NCBI RefSeq assembly: GCF_900111515.1
Contig: NZ_FOHS01000001.1
Coordinates: 1,247,419 to 1,311,418 of the forward strand
Reading direction: 5' to 3'
DNA: 64,000 nt
From: Hymenobacter actinosclerus
Lineage (GTDB): Bacteria; Bacteroidota; Bacteroidia; Cytophagales; Hymenobacteraceae
This document shows, piece after piece, positions 49,814 to 58,796 of this stretch. Within the stretch, counting starts at the first letter, position 1, and every line of letters begins with the position of its first letter. The position numbers were made by a program, and so were the translations under genes. The notes beneath the pieces are model-generated. The model saw only the letters and a program-made list of their open reading frames with translations, was not told the DNA's origin and did no database searches.

Positions 49814-51532
49814 TTAGGCCAAGGCCTTGCGGAGCACTAGCAGCAACTGCCCGAGGTCGGCTGGGGCGCTGCCGGAGCCCAGGTGCACGCGCAGGGTGCG
49901 GCGGCCGTAGTCCTGCAGGGCCTGCAGGTCGCCGGCGGCCTGGGCGTTCTGGAAGGTGCCGAAGGTGTAGGGACGACCGGGCAGGGGTAGGTCCTGGGCG
50001 TGGTCGGTGGTGAGCTGCAGGAACAGGCCGGTGTCGGGGCCGCCCTTGTGGTACTGGCCCGTGGAGTGCAGGAAGCGCGGGCCGTAGCCGGCCGCCGTGG
50101 CCAGGTGCAGGCGCTGCTGCACGAAGGCGCGCAGCTCGTTGAGCTCGGCGTTGAGGGCCGGCGTTTCCATCAGGTAAGCCTGCACGCAGAGGTAGTCGCC
50201 GGGCTTGGCCTGCCCGAAAAAGGACTTCAGCACGGCTTCGGCGCTGTTGCCGCCTGTGCTGGTGTAATAGTCGAGGCCGTTTTCGGTGGCGGCGGGGGCG
50301 CTGGTCTGGGGCAGCTGGCCTTGCTGCTCCACCACTTCCATGAGGCGGTTGGTGGCGGTTTTGGCGGCCTGCACGTTGGGCTGGTCGAAGGGGTTGATGC
50401 CCAGCACCGCGCTGGCCACGGCCGTGGCTACTTCCCAGCGGAAAAACTCCGCCCCTAAATCCAGCGCATCATGCAGCAGAATGGTGACGACAGGGTGGCC
50501 GGCGGCCTGCAGGGCGGCTACTTTGCGGCGGTTTTCGGCGTCGGGCTGGCCCTGGTAGCCCACGTACACAAATACCCGGTCGGAGCCGTACACGGCCGGC
50601 TCGCTGAGCGGGTCGCCGGCCAGCGGCAGGATGCCGGTGCCCTGCTTGCCGGTGCTTTCGGCCACGAGCTGCTCCAGCCACAACCCAAAATCGGAGAGGT
50701 TGTCGGGCACGACGAGCGTGAGCTTGTCGCGGCCCTGCTGGGCCAGCACGCCCAGGGCCGCGCCCAGCTCCAGGCCGGGGCTGTGGTCCGTTGGGCCTTC
50801 CGAGCCGCAGGCGCGCATCATGGTTTGGGCGCGCTCCAGCAGCGTTTTACTATCGATGCCGAGCAAGGCGGCCGGCACCAGGCCGAAGTAGGAGAGGGCC
50901 GAGAAGCGCCCGCCCACGTCGGCGAAGTTGAGGAAGATGCGGCGGTACTGCTGCTCGGTGGCCTGGGTCACGAACTGGGAGCCGGGGTCGGTAATGGCCA
51001 CGAAATTCTCGCCGGCCTTGTCGCCCTTTATTTCTTTCAGGCGGGCATAGAAGTAGTCGCCGAAAGCCAGCGGCTCGGCCGTGGTGCCCGATTTGGAAGC
51101 CACCACGAACAGCGTTTCGGCCAGCGGTACAGCTTCTTCAATCTCGCGCACCGAGCCGGGGTTGGTGGTATCAAGCACCGACAGCGGCAGCCCGCCGGCC
51201 AGCGTCCCGAAAGCCTGGCGCAGCACAATGGGCGTCATCGAGCTGCCGCCCATGCCCATCACCACCACGTGGCGGAAACCGGCCTGCTTCACCTCCTGCA
51301 CAAACTGCTCGATTTCGGCTACCGCGGGCAACATTTCATCTACCACGCGCAGCCAACCCATAAAGCTGCGGATACTCTGCTGGCCCTCGGCGTCGGCAAC
51401 CCACAAATCGGCCTGCTTCTGCCAGAAGCCGGCAGTGAAATTCTGGGCCTGAAAGCGGGCCAGCTGGGCCTCAACGGCCGGCTGAAACGGGCCTAGCTGC
51501 AGGGTTTGCGGAGCAATAGCGGAAGTAGTCAT
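49814..51532 (-). CDS. pgi: Phosphoglucose isomerase, transaldolase-fusion type without the transaldolase
   Basis: 572 residues. VVVMGMGGSSMTP, LFVVASKSGTTAEPLAF and the closing TGQYHKGGPDTGLFLQ are phosphoglucose isomerase motifs; the sugar-phosphate-binding SIS fold is clear. This version resembles the second half of bifunctional transaldolase/glucose-6-phosphate isomerase proteins more than classic Pgi. The transaldolase half is absent: upstream lies an unrelated STAS-like gene. It interconverts glucose and fructose 6-phosphate. ATG 51532 (MTTSAIAPQTL) is chosen. Confidence 0.9.
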   Translation of the reverse strand: MTTSAIAPQTLQLGPFQPAVEAQLARFQAQNFTAGFWQKQADLWVADAEGQQSIRSFMGWLRVVDEMLPAVAEIEQFVQEVKQAGFRHVVVMGMGGSSMTPIVLRQAFGTLAGGLPLSVLDTTNPGSVREIEEAVPLAETLFVVASKSGTTAEPLAFGDYFYARLKEIKGDKAGENFVAITDPGSQFVTQATEQQYRRIFLNFADVGGRFSALSYFGLVPAALLGIDSKTLLERAQTMMRACGSEGPTDHSPGLELGAALGVLAQQGRDKLTLVVPDNLSDFGLWLEQLVAESTGKQGTGILPLAGDPLSEPAVYGSDRVFVYVGYQGQPDAENRRKVAALQAAGHPVVTILLHDALDLGAEFFRWEVATAVASAVLGINPFDQPNVQAAKTATNRLMEVVEQQGQLPQTSAPAATENGLDYYTSTGGNSAEAVLKSFFGQAKPGDYLCVQAYLMETPALNAELNELRAFVQQRLHLATAAGYGPRFLHSTGQYHKGGPDTGLFLQLTTDHAQDLPLPGRPYTFGTFQNAQAAGDLQALQDYGRRTLRVHLGSGSAPADLGQLLLVLRKALA

Positions 51533-51616
51533 GAGCAAGGAATAAGCGAGCGAAAGGATGATGACCGGACCGATGGGCCGGCCAGTTGGCAAGCGGGCAA
51601 AGGTAAAGAAGCTGGC

Positions 51617-52084
51617 TTATTTGGCGGCCGGCAGTGCGGCCGCGCCTTCCCATTCCTGCTCCAGGGCTGCCTGAGTGGCCGGGTTCTGGAAGCTGAGCAG
51701 CCAGTCGAGGGCGGCATCCGGGGTGTGGAAGAACTGTACTTCGCAGGGAATGAAATGCCGCGCGGCCCGGTGCAGGGCTTCGACGGCCATTTGGTTGTAA
51801 AGGCCGTTTTCGGGGATGATAAACGCGGCGTGCTGCACCGCCGGCACCGCAATGCGGGGCAGCCAGTGCGTGGCCACCCACAGCTGCTGGGCGATGGTCA
51901 GGTCGGGCAGGCCGTGCAAATCGATGAGGCCCTCGGCCACTGTATTTTGCTCGACCAGCTGCGCCACCGCCTGCAGGCTGCGCTGGAAAGAAGCCATATC
52001 GGCCGAAGGCCGCCAGAATTGCAGCCGCACCAGCGCTGCCCGCGGTTCGTACTGAAGACGGATATCGTGCAGGTGAAGTAGCAT
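51617..52084 (-). CDS. Small STAS-like protein, paralogue C
   Basis: 155 residues. EGLIDLHGLPDLTIAQQLWV and the ending FHTPDAALDWLLSFQ align in layout with paralogues A (13320) and B (43920). An acidic and alanine-rich C-terminal tail follows. ATG 52084 (MLLHLHDIRL) is used. No catalytic residues recognised; a STAS/SpoIIAA-like regulatory fold is inferred. Confidence 0.68.
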   Translation of the reverse strand: MLLHLHDIRLQYEPRAALVRLQFWRPSADMASFQRSLQAVAQLVEQNTVAEGLIDLHGLPDLTIAQQLWVATHWLPRIAVPAVQHAAFIIPENGLYNQMAVEALHRAARHFIPCEVQFFHTPDAALDWLLSFQNPATQAALEQEWEGAAALPAAK

Positions 52085-52315
52085 AGTACTGCTAAAAACC
52101 GGTGCCAACCTTAATGGCCGATAAAAGTATAAGGCGGATAGAGCCGGGACCCGGAAGGAAGCAGATGGCCCGCTCCGGGCATTGCTAGCGTAGAACGTAG
52201 AATGGCCGTTACCGTTTACTAATGAGTTGCCTTTTTTGCCATTCGGTCGGCAGCAGCCCTGCGGGCTGAAGCCGGCCCGGCCCGAGCCCCGGCGGAATGC
52301 CGGATATTTGCCATC

Positions 52316-53206
52316 ATGAAGTTGTCTACCCTTCCGGCCCGGCCCGTTGCCGCGCCCGTGCTGCCGCCCGGTATAAAGCTGCTGCGCCTCAAGTTCCGGC
52401 TGTTGGCTGCCCTCTCCACCGAATGGGCTTTTCGGGCGGCCTGGCGGCTGTTCACTACGCCCCGGCGCTTGCCCGAGAAGGGCTGGGAAACTGCCGCGCT
52501 GGCCACTGCCCGCCGGTTTGCGGTGCCCGGCCCTACCGGGGCGCTGGCTGCCTACGAGTGGAACCCGGCCGGGGCGCGCACGGTGCTGCTGGTACACGGC
52601 TGGGAGCACCGCGCCAGTTTCTGGGGCGTGCTGGCCCGCGCGCTGGTGAAGGCGGGCTACCGGGTGGTGGCCTTCGATGCGCCGGGCCACGGAGCCTCGG
52701 AGGGCCGCCGCCTCACGCTGCCGGCCTACGTGCGGGCCACCCAGGCCGTAGCCGACACGCTTGGGCCGCTGCACGCCGTGGTGGCCCACTCGCTGGGCGG
52801 GGCTACGGTGGTGGGCGGGCCGGTGCGCTTTAATACCACGGCGGGCGGTGGCCTGCCGCGGCTGGTGCTGCTGGCCGTGCCCGCCAGCACGCCCGCCGTG
52901 GCCCGCCGCTTCGCCGATTTGCTGGGCCTGCCGCCGGCCGTGCTGGCGCGCATGAGCCGCTACATTCACGAGCAGCACGGCCGCGATGCCGAAAGCTTCA
53001 GCCTGACGCAGGTGGGGGCGGCTTTTCCGGCCGGCCGTGCCCTGCTGCTGCACGACGAGCACGACGCCAGCATTCCGTTTGCCGAGGCCCGGGAGTTGGC
53101 CGCCGCCTGGCCCGACCTGGAGTTCGGGGCCACCAGTGGCCTGGGCCACAACGGCATTATGCGCGAGCCGGCCGTGCTGGCGCGCATTGTGGCGTTTCTG
53201 ACCTGA
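52316..53206 (+). CDS. Alpha/beta hydrolase
   Basis: 296 residues. The nucleophile sits in VAHSLGGATVV, the oxyanion hole near LLVHGWEHRASFW, the acid in LLHDEHDASIP and the catalytic histidine in GLGHNGIM. There is no signal peptide. A hydrolase or esterase of unknown substrate. ATG 52316 follows a GATATTTG box by 5 nt, so a leaderless transcript is possible. Confidence 0.88.
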   Translation: MKLSTLPARPVAAPVLPPGIKLLRLKFRLLAALSTEWAFRAAWRLFTTPRRLPEKGWETAALATARRFAVPGPTGALAAYEWNPAGARTVLLVHGWEHRASFWGVLARALVKAGYRVVAFDAPGHGASEGRRLTLPAYVRATQAVADTLGPLHAVVAHSLGGATVVGGPVRFNTTAGGGLPRLVLLAVPASTPAVARRFADLLGLPPAVLARMSRYIHEQHGRDAESFSLTQVGAAFPAGRALLLHDEHDASIPFAEARELAAAWPDLEFGATSGLGHNGIMREPAVLARIVAFLT

Positions 53207-53353
53207 GCCCTGCCCGATAACCGCCCCGGGCTGGCCGCAAGCCTACCGATGGTGGCGGAAACGGGTAGCTTCAGATTCGCGACAGAATTATCTTTTACCT
53301 TGCCCGCCCTCCTCGCACCAGGGTTTTCCTGTTCACTTAGCCGTCCCCGTCCC

Positions 53354-54175
53354 TTGATTAAGCCATTCTTTCTGCGCCTGACGCTGGCCCTCACGCTGGG
53401 CAGTGCCGCGCTTCCCGCCCTGGCCCAGGTGCCGCTGGCCACGCCCGCCGTGGTGGCCCCCGCCGACACTACCATCAAAAAGTACGAAACCCCGACGGGG
53501 GCCGTAAAAAAGCCCTGGTACAAGGGCAAGCTCTTCCGCGCCACCATCATTCCGGCCGCGCTTATCACCTACGGAGCCATTACGGCGCAGGGCGACGCGG
53601 GCATCAACCACGACACCCGCACGTTTGTGCGCAAACAGTTTCGGCCAGTGAGCACGGGGTTCGATAATACGCTCATCATCGCGCCCTATTTCGAGCTGAT
53701 TGGCGTGGCCATTGCCGGCGTCGAGTCGCGCAACGACCGTATCAACACGCTGCTCGTTATTGCCAAGGGCGAGGCCATTATGCTGGCCAGCACCTTCGCC
53801 GTGAAGTATATGGCCAACGAAACCCGGCCCAACCGCTCCGACGACCTGTCGTTTCCTTCGGGCCACACGGCTCAGGCGTTTCTGGCGGCCAGCATCGTGC
53901 ACACCGAGTTTCGCGACAAAAGCCAGTGGTACGGAATCGGGGCCTATACCATTGCCACCAGTGTGGCCGCCCTGCGCATGATCAACGACAAGCACTGGCA
54001 GAGCGATGTGGTAGCCGGCGCGGGCTTCGGCATCCTGTCGGCCCACATGGCCTACCTCACGCACCGCAACCGCTGGGGCCGCAAGTCGCGCATCCTGGGC
54101 GAAACCACCTTCGCGCCCACCTTCGTGCCCGGCGGCGGCATGGGCCTGGGCGTGGTGTGGCGCCCACGGCGGTAG
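53354..54175 (+). CDS. Phosphatase PAP2 family protein, first of two
   Basis: 273 residues from TTG 53354, which creates a clean signal peptide (MIKPFFLRLTLALTLGSAAL, ending ALAQ). The longer frame starting at ATG 53249 has a poor N-terminus. Catalytic residues of the PAP2 fold are visible: KYMANETRPNR, LSFPSGHTAQAF and RMINDKHWQSDVVAGAG. PAP2 proteins dephosphorylate lipid or sugar phosphates; this one is exported. A second PAP2 gene follows 60 bp later on the same strand. Confidence 0.88.
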   Translation: MIKPFFLRLTLALTLGSAALPALAQVPLATPAVVAPADTTIKKYETPTGAVKKPWYKGKLFRATIIPAALITYGAITAQGDAGINHDTRTFVRKQFRPVSTGFDNTLIIAPYFELIGVAIAGVESRNDRINTLLVIAKGEAIMLASTFAVKYMANETRPNRSDDLSFPSGHTAQAFLAASIVHTEFRDKSQWYGIGAYTIATSVAALRMINDKHWQSDVVAGAGFGILSAHMAYLTHRNRWGRKSRILGETTFAPTFVPGGGMGLGVVWRPRR

Positions 54176-54235
54176 CTTTCAGGCAGTCGTCAACGACCTG
54201 GCAGACAGATTTTCAGCCGCTGCTTTCCCCAACCC

Positions 54236-54982
54236 ATGATCCAGCTGCTGAAGGCCCTTTACCGATTTGCGAAGGAGTTGCTGAAAGTGCTTTACCAGGG
54301 CCTGCGCCGCACCTTACGCGGCCACGGCCATCTGGTGGGCGTGCTGCTGCTGGGCATTGCGGTGCCCTGGCTGATCTTCGTGAACGTGGCCGAGGATATC
54401 TGGGAGAGCGGCGGCTTCATCGGCGACCAGCCCATTCTGGAGTGGCTGCACGCCCGCCAAAGTCCCGGCCTCGACCAGCTGGCGCTGGCCTTCACCAATG
54501 CCGGCGGCCCCACGGTGATGACGCTTGTTGGCGTGGGCATTAGCGGGCTGCTGCTGTGGCGGCGGCAGCGGTCGGCAGCGTGGTTTTTCGTCTTGTCGGT
54601 GGGCGGGGCAATGGGGCTCAATCTGGCCGCCAAGCTGCTGTTTGGTCGGCCCCGGCCGGCCCTCTGGGAATCGATTGCGCCGGAAAAATTCTACAGCTTT
54701 CCAAGCGGGCACGCCATGGGCTCGGCGGCGCTGGCGGCGGCATTGGCCTTTCTGGTGTGGCGTACGCGCTGGCGCTGGCCAGTGGTGGTGCTGGGCACGC
54801 TGTTCGCGCTGGGCGTGGGCCTTTCGCGCAATTACCTGGGCGTGCACTTCCCGTCCGATGTGCTGGCCGGCTGGTTCTGCTCGGTGGGCTGGGTGGCCAG
54901 CCTGCACGTATTCTTCTCGCCCGACCTGGCCCAGCTGCGCGACTGGTGGGGGCAGGCAAGAAGGCAGATAGCGCGCTGGTAG
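54236..54982 (+). CDS. Membrane phosphatase PAP2 family protein, second of two
   Basis: 248 residues with six membrane helices. The three PAP2 motifs are KLLFGRPRP (about 131-139), FPSGHAMGSA (about 156-165) and SRNYLGVHFPSDVLAGW (about 198-214). This is the undecaprenyl-pyrophosphatase or lipid-phosphatase type (PgpB/BcrC-like). It directly follows a secreted PAP2 protein, so the two may act on related lipid phosphates in the envelope. Confidence 0.92.
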   Translation: MIQLLKALYRFAKELLKVLYQGLRRTLRGHGHLVGVLLLGIAVPWLIFVNVAEDIWESGGFIGDQPILEWLHARQSPGLDQLALAFTNAGGPTVMTLVGVGISGLLLWRRQRSAAWFFVLSVGGAMGLNLAAKLLFGRPRPALWESIAPEKFYSFPSGHAMGSAALAAALAFLVWRTRWRWPVVVLGTLFALGVGLSRNYLGVHFPSDVLAGWFCSVGWVASLHVFFSPDLAQLRDWWGQARRQIARW

Positions 54983-55091
54983 CTGCGGCCCGCGCCTGAG
55001 CTGCTGCGCGAGTCGCTGATGAAACCGGCCCAAACATCCGGCCCCGCTGCTGCGTTGGGGTAAGTTTCCGCCCTCCGCTTCCGCGCCTGCC

Positions 55092-55610
55092 ATGCCCGCC
55101 GCCCCGCTTGTTATCTGGACTATCGGCCACTCCACCCGCAGCCCGGAGGAGTTTCTGGCCGCGCTGTCTTCTTTTGAGATTGAACTGCTCGTGGATGTGC
55201 GCCGCTACGCCGGTTCGCGGAAGTTTCCGCATTTCAACCCATCCGAGCTGGAGGCCTACCTGCCGGCGGCCGGTATTGCCTACGAGGCTATGCCGGCGCT
55301 GGGCGGCCGCCGCAAACCCCGGCCCGATTCGCCCAACACCGTGTGGCGCAGCGAGTCGTTCCGCGGTTACGCCGACTACTCCGAAACGCCGCCCTTTGCC
55401 GAAGCGCTGGCCCGGCTTGCGGCCCGGGCCCGGCAGCAGCGCACGGCCTACATGTGCTCCGAAGCCGTATGGTGGCGCTGCCACCGGGCCATTATTTCTG
55501 ATTACCTGAAGGCCGCCGGCTGGACGGTGATACACATTATGAAAGCCGGCGTGGCCGTCGAGCACCCCTTCACCGGCCCCTACCTAGAAACCCATTCGGT
55601 GGCGCCGTAA
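55092..55610 (+). CDS. DUF488 family protein
   Basis: 172 residues. TIGHSTRSPEEFLAALSSFE, VDVRRYAGSRKFPHFN and the cysteine-containing AYMCSEAVWWRCHRAII are the landmarks of DUF488. The fold is unknown to me in function, and the MCSE-x4-CHR segment with its conserved cysteines suggests a redox, metal or nucleic-acid-related role. It sits alone between the PAP2 and EamA genes on the plus strand. Confidence 0.9.
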   Translation: MPAAPLVIWTIGHSTRSPEEFLAALSSFEIELLVDVRRYAGSRKFPHFNPSELEAYLPAAGIAYEAMPALGGRRKPRPDSPNTVWRSESFRGYADYSETPPFAEALARLAARARQQRTAYMCSEAVWWRCHRAIISDYLKAAGWTVIHIMKAGVAVEHPFTGPYLETHSVAP

Positions 55611-55652
55611 ACGCCGGCCGGCCCACCTGCACACCTGCTTACAACCCCGTTT

Positions 55653-56069
55653 ATGTGGTGGATTTACGCGCTTCTTTCGGCCCTTTTCGCGGCCCTGACG
55701 GCCGTGCTGGCCAAGGTTGGTATCAAGGGCGTCGACTCCAACCTGGCCACGGCCGTGCGCACGGCCGTGGTGCTGGTGCTGGCCTGGGGCATTGTGTATT
55801 TCCGGGGCGGGCTCGAAGGCATCCATACCCTCACGCGCACCAACTGGCTGTTTCTGGTGCTCTCGGGCATTGCTACGGGCCTGTCGTGGGTGTTCTACTT
55901 CCGGGCTCTCCAGCTGGGCAAAGTATCCCAGGTAGCGCCCGTCGACAAGCTGAGCGTAGCCCTGGCCATCGCACTGTCGGTCATCTTTCTGGGCGAAAAG
56001 CTGACCTTGTACACCGGCATCGGCGCCGGCCTCATCATCCTCGGCACGCTGGTCCTGATTTGGGGGTAG
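55653..56069 (+). CDS. EamA-domain transporter (single domain)
   Basis: 138 residues with five membrane helices, one EamA/DMT domain (usual full transporters have two). WWIYALLSALFAALTAVLAK starts helix 1 and LSVALAIALSVIFLGEKLTL is the conserved last part. Small DMT proteins of this size work as dimers. Substrate unknown. The TAG stop lies immediately before the GTGAATGAGTGA palindrome. Confidence 0.88.
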   Translation: MWWIYALLSALFAALTAVLAKVGIKGVDSNLATAVRTAVVLVLAWGIVYFRGGLEGIHTLTRTNWLFLVLSGIATGLSWVFYFRALQLGKVSQVAPVDKLSVALAIALSVIFLGEKLTLYTGIGAGLIILGTLVLIWG

Positions 56070-56243
56070 CGGTGAATGAGTGACGTGGTGAATGAGTGAA
56101 TCCGCCTGTCATCCTGAGCACAGCGAAGGACCTTATCACGTTTGCACAAGTCGTTGCTACGGTCGTTCGAACGCGATAAGGTCCTTCGCTGTGCTCAGGA
56201 TGACAGAACAGTTCACTCATTCACCACGTCACTCATTCACCGC
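56069..56243. repeat. Nested palindrome P14 between convergent genes
   Basis: Outer arms GCGGTGAATGAGTGACGTGG and mirror; inner arms CGCCTGTCATCCTGAGCAC and mirror, with CGAAGGACCTTATC in the stem. Together they join the EamA gene (plus) and the hydrolase gene (minus). The hydrolase's last codons (AVNE, TGA) lie in the outer arm. Confidence 0.93.
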
Positions 56244-57173
56244 TTCTCCCCGAATAAACCGGGCGACCAGTTCGGGTTGGGTGATGGGCAGCATGTGGCC
56301 GCCCTCGATTAGTTGCAGGGTGGCGCCGGGCACTTTCTCGGCCAGGCCCTGGCCGTTGGTGTGCCAGTCGAGCACGGCGTCGTGGCGGCCGTAGAGCACG
56401 CGCACGGGCAGGCGCAGCTCCGGCAGGCGGGCCGTGAGCGTGGGCAGATAGGTGGGTAGCGCCTCCAGGTCGGCAATGGTGGCCAGGAACTGGGCGGGCT
56501 GCAAACTCAGCATGCCGCCGGCCTTGGTGCCATAGTCGCGGGGCGGGGTTTCGGGCTTGAACAGGGCCTTCATGAGCTTCGGGCTCCGGCGGATGGACAG
56601 CGGTGTGGCCACCGTCCAGGCTACCAGCTGCCGCCGCCAGTGCGAGGGTATCATCAGCCGCTGAAACATGGCCGGCACCGATTCGGGCAGCGCCGACAGG
56701 GGCGCAATCAGGGTTAAGGCCGCTACTTTTTCGGGGTGATTGAGGGCCAGGGCCAGCGCCACGGCTCCGCCCAGGGAGTGGCCCACCACCAGCGGCCGGC
56801 CCAGGTTCAGCTTGTCAATCAGGGCCGCCAGCGCATCGGCCTGGCTGAGCAAATCGGAGCTGGCGGGCCGCTGGGAGTAGCCCGAACCCGGCCGATCGAC
56901 CACGACAACCCGGTAATCGGCCGCCAGCCGCTCCACCACGCCGTAATTGAACTGGCCCATCTGCCCGCCCAGGCCGTGCACAAGCAACAGCACCGGCCCG
57001 GCGCCCTGTTCATGCACGTGCAGCCGGCCGCCGGGCAAGTCTACGAACGAGCCGCGCGGCGGCAGCGCCGCCCGCACCTTGCGGGCCGTGCGGTGCGTGA
57101 AAAATACCAAGCCGGCCAGAGTGGCGCCGCTGAGGGCCAGCAGGGAGTAAGCGGTAGTTTTGAAAAGCTTCAT
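56229..57173 (-). CDS. Membrane-anchored alpha/beta hydrolase
   Basis: 314 residues. An N-terminal membrane helix (about 7-26) is followed by the alpha/beta hydrolase core: LLLVHGLGGQMGQFN, nucleophile in VVGHSLGGAVALALA, acid in YGRHDAVLDW and histidine in IEGGHMLPITQP. Substrate unknown. The last residues AVNE plus the TGA stop are encoded in the GTGAATGAGTGA repeat arm at 56229-56243. Confidence 0.88.
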   Translation of the reverse strand: MKLFKTTAYSLLALSGATLAGLVFFTHRTARKVRAALPPRGSFVDLPGGRLHVHEQGAGPVLLLVHGLGGQMGQFNYGVVERLAADYRVVVVDRPGSGYSQRPASSDLLSQADALAALIDKLNLGRPLVVGHSLGGAVALALALNHPEKVAALTLIAPLSALPESVPAMFQRLMIPSHWRRQLVAWTVATPLSIRRSPKLMKALFKPETPPRDYGTKAGGMLSLQPAQFLATIADLEALPTYLPTLTARLPELRLPVRVLYGRHDAVLDWHTNGQGLAEKVPGATLQLIEGGHMLPITQPELVARFIRGEAVNE

Positions 57174-57198
57174 AGTTTAGGTTAAGCTGTTATACAAG

Positions 57199-57252
57199 AA
57201 CCGTCATTCAGAGCATGTGGCTTGATGCGCCACATGCTCTGAATGACGGTTT
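57199..57252. repeat. Short palindrome of the GTCATTCAGAGC family
   Basis: AACCGTCATTCAGAGCATGT then GGC pairs with GCCACATGCTCTGAATGACG then GTT around TTGATGC. This is the most compact copy of the family, a 23-bp stem. It lies between the flavin monooxygenase and hydrolase genes and could act as a terminator. Confidence 0.88.
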
Positions 57253-57257
57253 ACTTC

Positions 57258-58730
57258 TCACTGTCCCGGCAGCACTCCAACTGGCCCTAATTGCAGCGTG
57301 CCGTCGTTGATGCGGGTGTAGCGGATGTTGAGCAGGTCTTTGAGGTAGTTCTGATGGACAAACCAGGGGCGGCGCGAGCCTTGCCGGGGCAGCTCGCCGG
57401 TGGCCCGCTGCACGTAGCCCGACGAGAAATCGAGCAGCGGCCGGGCCGCCAGGTCGGTGGGGCGGCGGGGCACGGCAATGGCCAGTTGGTGGCGGTCGAG
57501 GTAGCGGAGCAGGCGGCAGAAGTAGTTGGCCGTCAGGTCTACTTTCAGCGTCCAGGAAGCGTTGGTGTAGCCGAAGGCCATGATCAGGTTGGGCACATCG
57601 GAGAGCATCATGCCGCGGTAGCTGAGCGTGTCGGCGGGGCGAATGGGCTGGCCATCCACCAGGAGCGTGATGCCGCCCAGTAGCTTGATTTTGAGGCCCG
57701 TGGCTAACACCACCAAATCGGCGGGCAGCTCCCGGCCCGATTTCAGGAGCAGGCCGCCGGATGTAAACCGCTCAATTTCGTCGGTTACTACCGCGGCCTG
57801 GCCCTTGCGGATGGCGCGGAACAGGTCGCCGTCGGGCACCAGGCACACGCGCTGGTCCCAGGGGTTGTAGCGCGGCGTGAAGTGAGTGGCCACGTCGTAA
57901 TCGGGGCCGAGCTGGCGGGCGGCCAGGCCCACGAGCTGGCGCTTGGCCTGGGCCGGGCGCAGGCGGGCCAGCGCGTAGAGGCCGATCTGTACCAGCACGT
58001 TTTTCCAGCGCGTGAGGTGGTGCGCCAGCCGGCCGGGCAGGTAGCGGCGCAATCGGTTGGCAATTTTATCCTCGGAAGGCTGGCTGACGATGAAGGAGGG
58101 CGAGCGTTGCAGCATAGTCACGTGGGCCGCCGTTTGGGCCATGGTGGGCACCAGCGTCACGGCCGTGGCCCCGCTGCCCAGCACCACCACCCGCTGGCCG
58201 CTATAATCCAGGTTTTCGGGCCAGAACTGGGGCTGCACGATGCGGCCCGCAAAGTCGGCCTCGCCGGCAAACTCGGGGCGGTGGGCCTGCTCGTAATCGT
58301 AGTAGCCGCTGCACGCGTACAGAAACCGGGCCCGCAGGGTCTGGCGCTGCCCTCCGTGCTCCACTGCCACCGTCCAGCAGGCCTCGGCGCTCGACCACGC
58401 GGCGCTAAGCACTTTGTGGTTGAAGCGGATGTGGTCGGTAATGCCGGCCTCGGTGGCGGTTTCCTGGAGGTAGCGCAGGATGGCGGGGCCGTCGGCAATG
58501 GCCTTGGGGTTGGTCCAGGGCCGGAAGGAGTAGCCCAGCGTGTGCATGTCGGAATCGGAGCGCACGCCGGGGTAGCGGAACAGGTCCCAGGTGCCGCCCA
58601 GAGCCGCGCGGGCCTCCAGAATCTGGTAGGTTTTGCCGGGGCAGCGGCGTTGCAGCACGTGCGCCGCCCCGATGCCCGACAGGCCCGCGCCCACAATCAA
58701 CACATCGAGCAACTCGTTTTCTGTCTTCAT
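57258..58730 (-). CDS. Flavin-containing (Baeyer-Villiger-like) monooxygenase
   Basis: 490 residues. LIVGAGLSGIGAAHVLQR is the FAD-binding motif, ALGGTWDLFRYPGVRSDSDM the flavin loop, and VVVLGSGATAVTLVPTMA the NAD(P) motif. The Baeyer-Villiger fingerprint FxGxxxHxxxW is present as FAGRIVQPQFW, with Q in place of the conserved H. The overall shape is of the EthA/CHMO family, oxidising ketones or sulfur compounds. The substitution leaves true Baeyer-Villiger activity in doubt. Confidence 0.9.
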   Translation of the reverse strand: MKTENELLDVLIVGAGLSGIGAAHVLQRRCPGKTYQILEARAALGGTWDLFRYPGVRSDSDMHTLGYSFRPWTNPKAIADGPAILRYLQETATEAGITDHIRFNHKVLSAAWSSAEACWTVAVEHGGQRQTLRARFLYACSGYYDYEQAHRPEFAGEADFAGRIVQPQFWPENLDYSGQRVVVLGSGATAVTLVPTMAQTAAHVTMLQRSPSFIVSQPSEDKIANRLRRYLPGRLAHHLTRWKNVLVQIGLYALARLRPAQAKRQLVGLAARQLGPDYDVATHFTPRYNPWDQRVCLVPDGDLFRAIRKGQAAVVTDEIERFTSGGLLLKSGRELPADLVVLATGLKIKLLGGITLLVDGQPIRPADTLSYRGMMLSDVPNLIMAFGYTNASWTLKVDLTANYFCRLLRYLDRHQLAIAVPRRPTDLAARPLLDFSSGYVQRATGELPRQGSRRPWFVHQNYLKDLLNIRYTRINDGTLQLGPVGVLPGQ

Positions 58731-58796
58731 AGCCTTGGCTTTAACTGCCGGAAGATAGGAAGGTTCGGGCGTCGGTTTTCAAGGCCCATTCAAGGT

